Notes: generated by a model from the letters alone, not told the origin. Shown: positions 1-8,671, numbered from the stretch's first letter. The stretch: DNA of 64,000 bases from an uncultured Marinobacterium sp. (GCA_947501565.1 CANMWJ010000011.1:62001-126000); one strand, 5' to 3'. A program made the numbers and translations.

Positions 1-927
1 GAGGCCATCCGGCGTGTTAACGCGGAACTCCGCTTCAAAGGCGCCGCCCTTCTTCTGGATGCGCTCAAAATCCCGTTTCACCTTGCCCGCATCGGTCGGG
101 TGGATATGGCTGAAAAAACCGTCGCGCCCGAACGCTTCATCGTCGGCGAGGTGCATGATCGGCAGCAGGCTGTCGGAACACCAGAAGCTTTCTGTCAGCG
201 GATTCCACTCCCAACAGCCCAGCCGCGCAACACGCTGGGAATCGTTGAGGCGGCGCTCAGCCACCTGCCGCTCTTCAATCTGTTCCGCGATCGATTCGCG
301 CATCACACGGAAAGCCTGGAAGAACTCACCCACCCCACGTTCATGGGTTTTCTTCGTTGGAATGGGCGAGTAGAAGTCGCCTTGGGCGATGGAGTGTGCC
401 ACGTCGGCCAGATTGTCGATCGGGCCCAGCACCAGGTGTTTCTGCATCCAGCCGATCAGGAGCGCTGCCAGCAACGCCACCGACAACAGGATAAGCTCCA
501 GCATATTGATACGCGCGCGCTCTTCGGCCAGGAAGGCGTCCAGATCAAGCAGCACCCGCAGCTGTGCCAGCTGGTCCCCCTCGAACTCCACCGCCGCAGT
601 CACCCAGTAGGCGCTGTCCACCAAGGTTTCCGTAGAGCCGATCGGGTAAAGTACCAATCCGTCGCTGCGGGTCAGCAGCAGCGTATCCCACTGTGTTTTC
701 TCTACGGCCAGCTGATCCAGCACATCGTAGATCGCTGCCATATCGCTGGCCTGCAGGGGATTACGCAGCACCGCCCCCAACAGTTGCAGGTACTCCTGCT
801 CCTGCTGCAGATGCTCCTCAATCAGCTGTGTCTCCCAGTTCGGCAGCCAATAGAGTTCCATAAATGCTCCGATGGAGAGCACCAGCAATATCAACGGCAG
901 GAGTAGTTTTGTACGAAAACCCTGCAT
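1..927 (-). CDS. HAMP-PAS membrane sensor protein, C-terminus cut by window edge
   Basis: The reading frame is open from the ATG at 927 to the window edge, giving 309 residues. The N-terminus has a membrane segment (residues about 7-22), then a periplasmic region of about 120 residues, a second membrane segment (about 155-175), a HAMP linker (LGPIDNLADVAHSIAQGDF) and the start of a PAS domain (GCWEWNPLTESFWCSD, later HIHPTD). The output domain (histidine kinase, GGDEF or EAL) lies outside the window. The start codon shares one base with the TAA stop of the upstream periplasmic binding protein (TAATG), so the two are translationally coupled and probably form one sensing unit in which the binding protein presents a ligand to the sensor. 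That partnership is inference. Confidence 0.8.
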   Translation of the reverse strand, partial: MQGFRTKLLLPLILLVLSIGAFMELYWLPNWETQLIEEHLQQEQEYLQLLGAVLRNPLQASDMAAIYDVLDQLAVEKTQWDTLLLTRSDGLVLYPIGSTETLVDSAYWVTAAVEFEGDQLAQLRVLLDLDAFLAEERARINMLELILLSVALLAALLIGWMQKHLVLGPIDNLADVAHSIAQGDFYSPIPTKKTHERGVGEFFQAFRVMRESIAEQIEERQVAERRLNDSQRVARLGCWEWNPLTESFWCSDSLLPIMHLADDEAFGRDGFFSHIHPTDAGKVKRDFERIQKKGGAFEAEFRVNTPDGL

Positions 928-1775
928 TATTCGCGTCCATCCTCGTAGTAGGCATCCAATCCCAACTGCTGCAACGACCGGTAATCGTCAAATGACACAG
1001 GGGCCAAAGTTTTAATCGGTACTTTCTTTAATAACGCCTGACCAATATCCGTCGCGGCCAGCGCAAGAAATGCGTTTTGTACTGCCAGTGTTACTTGTGC
1101 ATCCACTCTGGGATGTACCACCAGCGGATGCGAGGGTACCGTTTCGGTGCGGTAGATCACCTGCAGGTGCTCGCGGATATGGGCAGGCTGGCGCGCCAGG
1201 GTCTTCTGTACCCCTCCACCCGCTTTTGCCAGCCCCAATGCCACATTCAGATACACCGAGGAGTGGCTGTGCACATACTGCGACTGGAACGGGATCTTCA
1301 GTTTCTCCTGCAGATCACGCCGGATCAGCAGGGAGGCTCCCAGGGCATTAGGCGCCGGAAACGCCAGCTCCTGATTGGTCAGCTGCTTAACCTGATCAAT
1401 ACCACTGCCTTTCTTGCTGACCAGAATGCCGTAGATCGCGCTATCCGGGTCGCTCAGTATCGGTTGATACCCTTGCTGTGCATGCAGCGTTAGCAGGTGA
1501 TAGGGATTTACGTAGGCGAAGTCGTAATTTCCACTCTCACACTTGTCCTCAAAAGCGGCGATATCCGCAGCGGTGTGCAGCTGTAAACGAAACGGCAACT
1601 GAGTATTGAGCTGAGCCACCAGCGGCCCCCAGATACGGTGGATATCTCCCGGAGAGAACTGCGGCACCACGCCCAACCGATAGACCGTTTCCGCCGTTGC
1701 GCCTGTGGAAAACAGCACAACGAACAACAACGTTGTTAAGGTCCGGCGTCTGAATCTGTGTACTAACCACTGCAT
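927..1775 (-). CDS. Phosphate/phosphonate-type periplasmic substrate-binding protein (PhnD-like)
   Basis: A 282-residue protein with a signal peptide (RRRTLTTLLFVVLFSTGATA, cleavage near residue 28) and the PhnD/PtxB-type fold: YRLGVVPQFSPGDIHRIWGP at the mature start, YDFAYVNPYHLL mid-protein, and LAFPAPNALGASLLIRRDL. Family members bind phosphonates, phosphite or other small anions for ABC import. No ABC ATPase or permease gene is adjacent. Instead the stop codon overlaps the start of a HAMP-PAS membrane sensor, so it more likely acts as a ligand-sensing partner than as a transport component. The substrate cannot be read from the sequence. Confidence 0.82.
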   Translation of the reverse strand: MQWLVHRFRRRTLTTLLFVVLFSTGATAETVYRLGVVPQFSPGDIHRIWGPLVAQLNTQLPFRLQLHTAADIAAFEDKCESGNYDFAYVNPYHLLTLHAQQGYQPILSDPDSAIYGILVSKKGSGIDQVKQLTNQELAFPAPNALGASLLIRRDLQEKLKIPFQSQYVHSHSSVYLNVALGLAKAGGGVQKTLARQPAHIREHLQVIYRTETVPSHPLVVHPRVDAQVTLAVQNAFLALAATDIGQALLKKVPIKTLAPVSFDDYRSLQQLGLDAYYEDGRE

Positions 1776-1994
1776 CAGTCTGTCCTTTTCGCTACTTCAT
1801 CGGCTTCCGACCGATAGGCTACAGGCACGCCCTATTCGCGGCATCAGAACTGTTAAGATACCCCCACGCAAGGCAATCTTCAAACCAGCGTTTGCCGCGC
1901 TTTCCGGCAAACTATTTCAAGACTGTATAAATGGGCGTCAGACGCCTGAAAGGGCCGCAGCAAAGCGGCTGGAAGGGACTATCACAACCCTATG

Positions 1995-2032
1995 CACCGG
2001 GTTATACACAGAATCTGTGCACAACCCCGGTG
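1995..2032. repeat. Long imperfect hairpin 3' of the EamA transporter gene
   Basis: Arms CACCGGGTTATACACAGA and TCTGTGCACAACCCCGGTG pair over about 18 positions with one bulged base and two G-T type mismatches. It lies 18 bases beyond the stop codon of the leftward transporter gene. No run of T follows on the minus strand, so it is either an unusual transcript end or a protein-binding palindrome. The left arm contains TTATACACA, which resembles a DnaA box. Confidence 0.55.
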
Positions 2033-2049
2033 GCAAGGTTCTGCGGTGA

Positions 2050-2970
2050 TCAGGAGGAAGTCTGGACCGCCCTGCGCGCCACCGGCCGGTTCACCAGGAA
2101 GATGCCCGCTGCTACCAGCAACAGCGCCAGAACAAACGTCAGACTGAGCGCTTCATCCAGCAGCAGGTAACCAAACAACACGCCAAACATCGGTGAGATA
2201 AAACCAAAGGATGCGATACGCGACGCCGGGTAGTGATGAATCAGCCAATACCACGCGAGGTAAGAGATAAACGCTACAACCACGGCCTGGAACGCCAGCG
2301 ATGCCCACACCAGCGGGGTTGGATCGGTAATCCCGCTTTCACCGCTCAACACCGATCCCAACGGCAGCAGCAGTGCAGACACACCCAACTGGTAGAGCAA
2401 CACCCGTTCGGCCTTCAGTGTGCGCTGCGGTGAGGCCTTCACCACCACGGTGGTTGCACCCCAGAAGATCGCCGCGCCGATCGCCATCATATCCCCGATC
2501 CAGGCACCGTCCGGCAGTTCACCCTCTTCGCCAAAAGCGATCACGATTCCGCTGAAGGCACAGCACAAACCGATCACCTGAGTCAGCCCCAGTTTCTCGC
2601 CGGGTACAAACAGATGCACACCCAACGCTACAACAAACGGCGAGGTATAGAGGAACACCGTACTGCGCGATGCGGTGGTGTACTCCAGCGCCCAGTAGAG
2701 CAGCATAAACTCAAGACTAAACAACATACCCGCCAGCAAACCCCACCACTCGGCACCGTCACGCTCAAAAACCCGCATCCCTTTCCAACGCATCCAGCCA
2801 CAAAGAAGCAACACCGCCACCAGCGATCGCAGGCCGGCCTGCATCAGCGGCGATACTGAGTCCAGCGCCACCTTGATCGCCACCTGCTGCATGCCCCACA
2901 TCACGCACAACACCAGCAGCAGGGTGATGGCAAATCTATCAACGTTCTGTTTTGTCATGATGCTTTGCAT
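2050..2970 (-). CDS. EamA/DMT-family inner-membrane transporter
   Basis: A 306-residue polytopic protein with two EamA repeats and about ten hydrophobic segments (for example FAITLLLVLCVMWGMQQVAI at the start and the second repeat from about residue 155, WIGDMMAIGAAIFWGATTVV). Family members (RhaT, YdcZ and PecM relatives) export or exchange amino acids, nucleosides or other metabolites; the substrate cannot be told. An ATG at 2958 (MTKQNVDRF) is an alternative start. Neither start has an ideally spaced Shine-Dalgarno sequence (AGGA lies 1 base before the first and 13 before the second). It is a single gene ended by a hairpin at 1995-2032. Confidence 0.85.
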   Translation of the reverse strand: MQSIMTKQNVDRFAITLLLVLCVMWGMQQVAIKVALDSVSPLMQAGLRSLVAVLLLCGWMRWKGMRVFERDGAEWWGLLAGMLFSLEFMLLYWALEYTTASRSTVFLYTSPFVVALGVHLFVPGEKLGLTQVIGLCCAFSGIVIAFGEEGELPDGAWIGDMMAIGAAIFWGATTVVVKASPQRTLKAERVLLYQLGVSALLLPLGSVLSGESGITDPTPLVWASLAFQAVVVAFISYLAWYWLIHHYPASRIASFGFISPMFGVLFGYLLLDEALSLTFVLALLLVAAGIFLVNRPVARRAVQTSS

Positions 2971-3599
2971 GTCCTATCGCAGTTGGGGCAGGAAATACTA
3001 CGGCAACATACTCCCTGACCGAAAGAAACTATCTATATGAGTATCTATATGAATATCTATCTGGTTCGATTGTGATCGGGGGCCATAGAAAGTGACGCCC
3101 CCTAAAAAGAGGCCAAAAAACGCGGGCATTGAACAGGCAATAACCGCGTCAGCTGAAACCTATGCAGACTGGCTAAAAGCACACCAGAAAGCATTCAGGC
3201 CCACACCATCACCGCAGCAGCGATCTACCCCAAAGTCACTCACACGGTTATCCACATTTATACTGGATAACTCAATCTTTGCGATACGTCATCAGGCTGT
3301 CACACACCGCCTTTAAAGTAGTCCCCAGACCGATCAGGACACGTATCGGCAGGGAACAGCCAAGGCAGGCACTTCCCCGATCCCTTCAGCCGTATATGGA
3401 TTCAGCGGCGCGCACGTACACACAGATCCTCCTGTTTACCGGAAAGCGGCTGCGTGACAGCTCAGCTGTTCCAAGCGCTACAGATATCATCAACACAGTC
3501 ATCTATCTCTTTTTTCATCAGCACACATTGGCGATTACAACGCCTTATTGCTAGTCTGCTACCCACTTCCCGGAGACTAGATGCGTTGTTGGTAACGGA
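2971..3599. other. 629 bp intergenic region between divergent genes
   Basis: No convincing gene is seen. It holds a 12-bp tandem repeat (3031-3066), one perfect DnaA-box sequence TTATCCACA at 3248-3256, and a five-codon ORF at 3581-3595 (ATG to TAA) with GGAG at 3572-3575, directly before the EAL-HDOD gene. An open frame at 3092-3316 has a GTG start and no recognisable features, and I do not count it as a gene. Confidence 0.5.
3031..3066. repeat. Three tandem 12-bp repeats
   Basis: Units ATCTATATGAGT, ATCTATATGAAT and ATCTATCTGGTT lie head to tail about 60-95 bases upstream of the leftward EamA transporter gene. They could be a regulator array or a slippage-prone tract; no known regulator matches by eye. 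Confidence 0.7.
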
Positions 3600-4823
3600 A
3601 TGAGTGTTGAGGACCCACAGGTATTGATGGTGCGTAAGCCGATCTTCGATCGTCGGCTGAAAATCGTCGCCTATCAACTGCGTTACCAAGCCTCCGAAAC
3701 CCTCGAAGAAAGCCTGTTCGATCCCGAAACCGAAGGCTCTCTGCTGGTACTGCACACCTTCACCAGCCTGTTCCAGGACGGCCAGATCCACAAGGTGCCG
3801 ATCTTTCTCCCCTTCCCCAATTCAATGCTACACAGCGAAACGCCCCTGTTGCTGCCCAAGAAGGGACTGGTGCTGGAGATTCATCCTTCCATTGAGGTCA
3901 CCAAGGCGTTGATCCAACACCTGAAAGTCCTGAAAAAACAGGGTTACCGCTTAGCACTGGATAACTTTGCCATGCAGCCACACCTGATGCCGCTGGTGAA
4001 GTTGATGAATATCATTAAGGTCGATTTCAGCCTGATGCAACGCAACACCATCATTCGGCTGGTAAAGGCGTTACGTAAGGCCCAGATCACAGTGCTGGCG
4101 CAAAACGTTGACGACTTTGAAACCCTGATGTTCTGCAAGAAAGTGGGCTTCAAACTGTTTCAGGGGCCTTTTATCAGCCGCCCCGCCAAAGTACTAGGCA
4201 AAGAGGTTCCCGGCCACAGCGCGGCCCTGCTGCAACTGCTCCAGCAACTGCAGCAACCCAACATCACCCCGGCCGAGATCGAAGAGCTGGTCATCATGGA
4301 CCCCAAACTCAGTTTCAAGATGCTCAAGGTGGTCAACTCCGCCGCCTATCAGCTCAGCCGCCCCATCGACTCCATGCAACAGGCGGTGGTTCTGCTCGGC
4401 CACGATCAGATCCGCAAGTGGGCCACCCTCATCACACTCGCGGAAAATACCGATAAACCAGAAGAACTCACCCGCAACCTGCTTACCCGCGCCCGCATGT
4501 GCGAGCTACTGGCCGAAACCTCCGGCGCCAGGCAGAAAGACAGCGCGTTTATGGTCGGCATGATCTCGCTGCTGGACCTGTTGCTGGATGTAGAGATGGA
4601 CGAGATCCTGCGCCAGACACCGCTCGATAACAGCATCAAAGCAGCAATCAAAAGCTACGAAGGGGAGCTGGGCCAACTCCTGCGTGAAACCATCACTTAC
4701 GAACAAGCAGATTGGCGTACCGTACTGAACTCCAGCCAGGACCAGAACCTGTTTGATGTGGCGTACAAACACAGCCTGCACTGGGCGGAACAGGCGATGG
4801 CAGCGTTAAGTGAGACGGGCTAA
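3600..4823 (+). CDS. EAL-HDOD (YuxH-type) signalling protein
   Basis: A 407-residue protein with an N-terminal EAL-like domain (about residues 8-195; opening VRKPIFDRRLKIVAYQLRYQ) followed by an HDOD domain (about 200-390; LLQQLQQPNITPAEIEELVI, then DPKLSFKMLKVVNSAAY). At the EAL signature it reads EIHPS (residues 93-97), so the catalytic triplet of cyclic-di-GMP phosphodiesterases is missing. It more likely binds a ligand or protein partner than hydrolyses c-di-GMP. HDOD proteins of this class occur in surface-behaviour and stress signalling in gammaproteobacteria. It stands alone, with a five-codon ORF just upstream. Confidence 0.85.
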   Translation: MSVEDPQVLMVRKPIFDRRLKIVAYQLRYQASETLEESLFDPETEGSLLVLHTFTSLFQDGQIHKVPIFLPFPNSMLHSETPLLLPKKGLVLEIHPSIEVTKALIQHLKVLKKQGYRLALDNFAMQPHLMPLVKLMNIIKVDFSLMQRNTIIRLVKALRKAQITVLAQNVDDFETLMFCKKVGFKLFQGPFISRPAKVLGKEVPGHSAALLQLLQQLQQPNITPAEIEELVIMDPKLSFKMLKVVNSAAYQLSRPIDSMQQAVVLLGHDQIRKWATLITLAENTDKPEELTRNLLTRARMCELLAETSGARQKDSAFMVGMISLLDLLLDVEMDEILRQTPLDNSIKAAIKSYEGELGQLLRETITYEQADWRTVLNSSQDQNLFDVAYKHSLHWAEQAMAALSETG

Positions 4824-4842
4824 ATCGGTGCACAAAAACAGC

Positions 4843-5100
4843 TTGGAGCTGAACCTTGTTGCGCCCGGACAAACCTCTCAAGATTCCTATATTGAGCGAT
4901 TTAATCGCACTTCTCGTACAGGGGATCTGAGCTTCTATTCTTCAGGACGTTACCGGATGTGGGAGAGATTACTGATGGAAGGGGAGGATGGTCGAACACA
5001 AGGATGAGCGACCCCAGGCGTCACTCGATAATTGATCACCCTGGGCCGACTGGCCGCAATGCTGTAGCAGGATGAATGCTAATAATGGTTGGCAGTACGA
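4843..5100 (+). pseudogene. Decayed IS3-family transposase (OrfB) C-terminal fragment
   Basis: Three frames together recover the C-terminal end of an IS3-type integrase-core transposase. Frame one reads LELNLVAPGQTSQDSYIERF and NRTSRTG (compare the family pattern PGKP-x-Q-NSYIERFNRTYR). A shifted frame continues FFRTLPDVGEIT (family: LFRTLNEVREIT). A third frame reads VEHKDERPQASLDN followed by a stop (family: YNEERPHESLNN-x-TP). The rest of the element and its ends are not visible. The fragment lies between the EAL-HDOD gene and the 3' end of acnA. Confidence 0.75.
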
Positions 5101-5107
5101 AAGGGGA

Positions 5108-5134
5108 ACCTGGCGCCAGTAGCTGACGCCAGGT
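5108..5134 (-). terminator. Hairpin after acnA
   Basis: Inverted repeat ACCTGGCG / CGCCAGGT with an 11-base loop, 8 bases past the acnA stop. The tail on the minus strand is TTCCCCTTTC, so this is a weak intrinsic terminator or 3'-end stabiliser. Confidence 0.5.
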
Positions 5135-5141
5135 GTCTCTA

Positions 5142-7859
5142 TTAGGTATTCGCGGCGATAATATCGCGCAACACCATCGGCAAGATGCCTTTGTGACGGA
5201 TCTGATCCAGCTCGGATGAGGTATCAACACGCGAAGCCAGTTCAATCTGCTGTGATGAGCCATCCGCTCTGTGAATGGTCAGCTCAACAGAACCGCGTGG
5301 CTCAAGCGTATCAATGCCATTCAGATCGAACGTTTCCGTGCCATCCAGGTTGAGAGAAGCGCGCGTTACGCCTTCTGGCAATTGCAGCGGCAGAACACCC
5401 ATCCCTACCAGGTTGGATTTGTGAATACGCTCAAAGCTTTCAGCAATGATCGCTCGAACACCCAGCAGGGCAGGCCCTTTCGCAGCCCAGTCACGGGATG
5501 ATCCTGTGCCGTACAGTTTGCCGCCGAATACAACGGTGGAGGTGTCTTCTTCACGGTAACGCGCTGCGGCATCGTAAATAGACATTTCCGTTGGGGTACT
5601 GTCAGACGAGTAATAGTTTGTCACTGCACCCGTAGTGCCAGGCAGCATCAGGTTTCTGGCTTTAACGTTGCCGAAGATACTGCGCAACATCACGTGGTGG
5701 TTACCACGACGTGCACCCAGAGATGTCATGTCGCCGTCTGCCACACCCTGTGAGCTCAGGTATTCGCCTGGAGGAGAATCCGGGCGGATACGGCTTACCG
5801 GGGAGATATGGTCAGTCGTGGTGTTGTCATCACACATCACCAGCATGCGCGCACCAGCGATGTTGTTCAGTGCGTCTTTTGGGGTCTCCAGAGAGAAACC
5901 GTCGAAGAAAGAGATCTCCTGGATGTAGGTGGAATCCGCATCCCAGTCGTACACAGGGCCAGTCGGAGATTCCAGGTTCTGCCAGGTTTCCGGGCCGTCG
6001 AGAGAGTTCTCATAGGTTTCTCGGAACGCTTTCGGATCCATACACTCATTCATGGTCTGAGTGATTTCAGCGTTGCTTGGCCAGATATCTTTCAGGAAGA
6101 CATCGTTGCCGTTGGCATCCTGACCCAGTGGATGAGTGGTCACGTCAATGTTCACGTTGCCCGCCATCGCCATCGCAACGACCAGCGGTGGTGACATCAG
6201 GAAGTTGGCATCCACATCCGGGTGTACACGACCTTCAAAGTTACGGTTACCGGACAAAACAGACGCCGCGATAATGTCGTGGTTTTGCAACGCTTCTTCG
6301 ATGCTTGGTGCCAGAGGACCAGAGTTACCCACACAGGTGGTACAGCCGTAACCCGCGGTATTGAAGCCCAGTGCATCCAGGTGTTCTTGCAGTCCTGCTT
6401 TGGTCAGGAAGTCGGTCGCAACCGGTGACCCTGGAGCCAGAGATGTTTTGACACCATCCGGTACTTTCATGCCCAGCTCATTGGCTTTCTTAGCCAGCAA
6501 GCCAGCCGCAATCAGCAAGCCAGGGTTGGATGTATTGGTGCAGGCGGTGATCGCCGCAATCACGATATCGCCGTCTTTTAGTTCCCGTTCAGGCAGAGGC
6601 GCAAAAATACCCGCTTCGTCTGCTTTCATTGGGGTAACAGTCGCAACTTCAGGGTTACGCTCACCTTCAGCTGCTGCTTTTTTGAATACGTTGCCGATCT
6701 CAGCCAGAGGCAGTCGATCCTGAGGTCGTTTCGGACCTGCTACAGAAGGTTCAACAGTGGACAGATCCAGCTGCAGAAGATCGGTATATTTCGGCAGTGC
6801 CTGACCCGGCGTCCACGCCATATTCTGTGCTTTGTAATACGCCAGTGGCAGATCGCCGTCTCGTCCGGTAGCTCTCATGTACTCGGCAGAGACTTCATCA
6901 AACGGGAAGAAGCCCATGGTTGCGCCGTATTCAGGCGACATATTAGCGATGGTCGCACGGTCAGGCAGGGATAGGTTGGCACAACCCTCACCGACGTACT
7001 CAACAAACTTACCAACAACGCCACCTGGGTAGTTACGCAGCATTTCGGTGATTGTCAGTACCAGGTCAGTCGCGGTAACACCTTCTCGCAGTGCACCGGT
7101 CAACTCAACGCCGACAACTTCCGGAGCCAGCATCTGCATCGGTTGGCCAAGCATAGACGCACCGGCTTCGATGCCGCCAACACCCCAGCCCACAATACCC
7201 AGCGCGTTTGCCATTGGCGTATGGCTGTCCATACCAATGAGGGTATCCGGAATCATCAGGCCATTCATATTGAGATAGCCCTGTGCCAGATATTCCAGGT
7301 TAACCTGGTGAACGATACCGGTCTGAGGTGGGATAATTCGGATGGTTTCGAATGCCTGCGCACCCCATTTCAGGAATGCGTAGCGCTCTTTATTCCTTTC
7401 GGCTTCCAGTTCGCCATTGATTCGGAGAGACGCCGGGCTACCGGTATTGTCCATGGTAACCGTGTGGTCGATAACCAGATCGGCGCGTACCAGCGGTTCG
7501 ATGATCGCAGGGTCCAGGTCCATACGCTGAACCGCAGAACGCATAGCTGCAAAGTCCACAATCGCTGGTGTACCACTCAGGTCGTGCATAATGACACGGC
7601 CAGCGGTAAACGGAATTTCGACCGGCTGTTTGCCCTGATGCTCTGTCCAGCCGCCAAGCGCCTGAACCTGCTCAGCAGTTACGCCGTTTTGACCAACATT
7701 TCGGGCGATACCTTCCAGGATAGGGCGAAGAGAGAAAGGTAATTCATCAAGCTTGATACCAAACAGCTCAGCAGTAGCTGGAAGGCTGTGATAGCTGTTT
7801 GCTGTTCCGGGGAGTGTTCTAACAGAACTGGATGGATCGAAATCGATAGGACTTGTCAT
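5142..7859 (-). CDS. acnA: Aconitate hydratase A
   Basis: A 905-residue AcnA/IRP1-type aconitase, slightly longer than E. coli AcnA (891). It interconverts citrate and isocitrate in the TCA cycle using a [4Fe-4S] cluster. The cluster cysteines are visible at C440 (ACTNTSNP), C506 and C509 (GYGCTTCVGNSG). The substrate-loop and swivel-domain motifs are present: DSHTPMANALG, YGTGSSRDWAAKGP and SFERIHKSNLVGMGVLPLQ. The start is ATG at 7859 with AAGG upstream. It is transcribed away from acnB across a 1,047 bp region containing palindromes. AcnA enzymes are usually the stress-resistant isoform, but the sequence does not prove that here. Confidence 0.95.
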   Translation of the reverse strand: MTSPIDFDPSSSVRTLPGTANSYHSLPATAELFGIKLDELPFSLRPILEGIARNVGQNGVTAEQVQALGGWTEHQGKQPVEIPFTAGRVIMHDLSGTPAIVDFAAMRSAVQRMDLDPAIIEPLVRADLVIDHTVTMDNTGSPASLRINGELEAERNKERYAFLKWGAQAFETIRIIPPQTGIVHQVNLEYLAQGYLNMNGLMIPDTLIGMDSHTPMANALGIVGWGVGGIEAGASMLGQPMQMLAPEVVGVELTGALREGVTATDLVLTITEMLRNYPGGVVGKFVEYVGEGCANLSLPDRATIANMSPEYGATMGFFPFDEVSAEYMRATGRDGDLPLAYYKAQNMAWTPGQALPKYTDLLQLDLSTVEPSVAGPKRPQDRLPLAEIGNVFKKAAAEGERNPEVATVTPMKADEAGIFAPLPERELKDGDIVIAAITACTNTSNPGLLIAAGLLAKKANELGMKVPDGVKTSLAPGSPVATDFLTKAGLQEHLDALGFNTAGYGCTTCVGNSGPLAPSIEEALQNHDIIAASVLSGNRNFEGRVHPDVDANFLMSPPLVVAMAMAGNVNIDVTTHPLGQDANGNDVFLKDIWPSNAEITQTMNECMDPKAFRETYENSLDGPETWQNLESPTGPVYDWDADSTYIQEISFFDGFSLETPKDALNNIAGARMLVMCDDNTTTDHISPVSRIRPDSPPGEYLSSQGVADGDMTSLGARRGNHHVMLRSIFGNVKARNLMLPGTTGAVTNYYSSDSTPTEMSIYDAAARYREEDTSTVVFGGKLYGTGSSRDWAAKGPALLGVRAIIAESFERIHKSNLVGMGVLPLQLPEGVTRASLNLDGTETFDLNGIDTLEPRGSVELTIHRADGSSQQIELASRVDTSSELDQIRHKGILPMVLRDIIAANT

Positions 7860-8010
7860 CTTCTATACCTTACGCAGAGAGGGCGTTTCTGAACCTGATT
7901 TTGCACGAGCCGCCGGCCATTATTGGAGCAGCTCGATCTCCTGGTCAGTCATTTTTTCAGCCGTCAAACGAACCGCTATTTCCTGCAATAGAAATTATTA
8001 TCTTGTCAGG

Positions 8011-8022
8011 ATTGTCGACAAT
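8011..8022. promoter_or_regulatory. Perfect 12-bp palindrome ATTGTCGACAAT upstream of acnA
   Basis: Perfect dyad about 150 bases upstream of the acnA start. From memory, sites of this form are bound by GntR/FadR-type regulators, including PrpR regulators of propionate (methylcitrate) metabolism in Shewanella. I could not check this, and no GntR gene is in the window. Confidence 0.45.
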
Positions 8023-8654
8023 GTTAGCTATGAGACGCCTTAAATCAAGTTTTATTGGCTTTTTTTTGTCCAAATTACATACAATCTAAGACTATTTGAT
8101 AGTGCATAGAACTCTTTTTGAACAATTTTGAAGGGGGTTCGGTCTCTTTTGTTACAACGCAGAAATGACCGCAGAGCGGCTTTATCGAAAGAGCCAAGTC
8201 TCAAGGGTGTGAATCGTCACCCGTACTCCGGACTTAGATACGCCTTTATCGCTGAACATCGCAGAACTGGCTCACTACGCTGACTAAGCAGGCTATTTGC
8301 TGCTCAGAACGAGGACCAAGTCCCGAAACAAGCCCTCACATCGAAACGGCAACTCAAAGATGTGCTTATCACGACAGCATCGAGCCGGTGTTGGCAGTGT
8401 CACAAAGCGATGCTTTAAAAAGACCGCGGTGTGTGGATTTTCGAGAGGAAGAAATGCCCGGCCAAATCACAGTCCAGCACCTTTAACCTTGGAAGCCGCG
8501 CTTAAAGCTGGCCAAGAACCAAGTATCATTCCGAGCGCCTTACCGGCCGACTAAATCAGGAATAGACAAAATAGTCAGTGAAGCAACCGTACAATAAAAA
8601 GATAAACGGCTGACTTGGTCAAACCTAATAAACTAAGCGACTAACCAAGCAAAT

Positions 8655-8671
8655 ATAATAATGATTATTAT
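8655..8671. promoter_or_regulatory. 17-bp perfect palindrome resembling a Fur box
   Basis: ATAATAATGATTATTAT is a perfect dyad about G8663. The 19 bases from 8657 match the classical Fur consensus at about 14 positions. It lies between two iron-sulphur aconitase genes, so iron-responsive control is plausible but unproven. Confidence 0.45.

Noticed and set aside
3248..3256. Perfect DnaA box TTATCCACA as part of an origin
   Set aside because: Only one perfect box, no cluster, no AT-rich unwinding region and no dnaA or dnaN nearby.
3092..3316. 74-codon frame upstream of the EAL-HDOD gene
   Set aside because: GTG start with no ribosome site, no recognisable domain and unusual composition; probably chance.
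8297..8554. 85-codon frame between the aconitases as a gene or transposase
   Set aside because: No ribosome site or family motif; I looked for IS110/IS1111 features and found none convincing.
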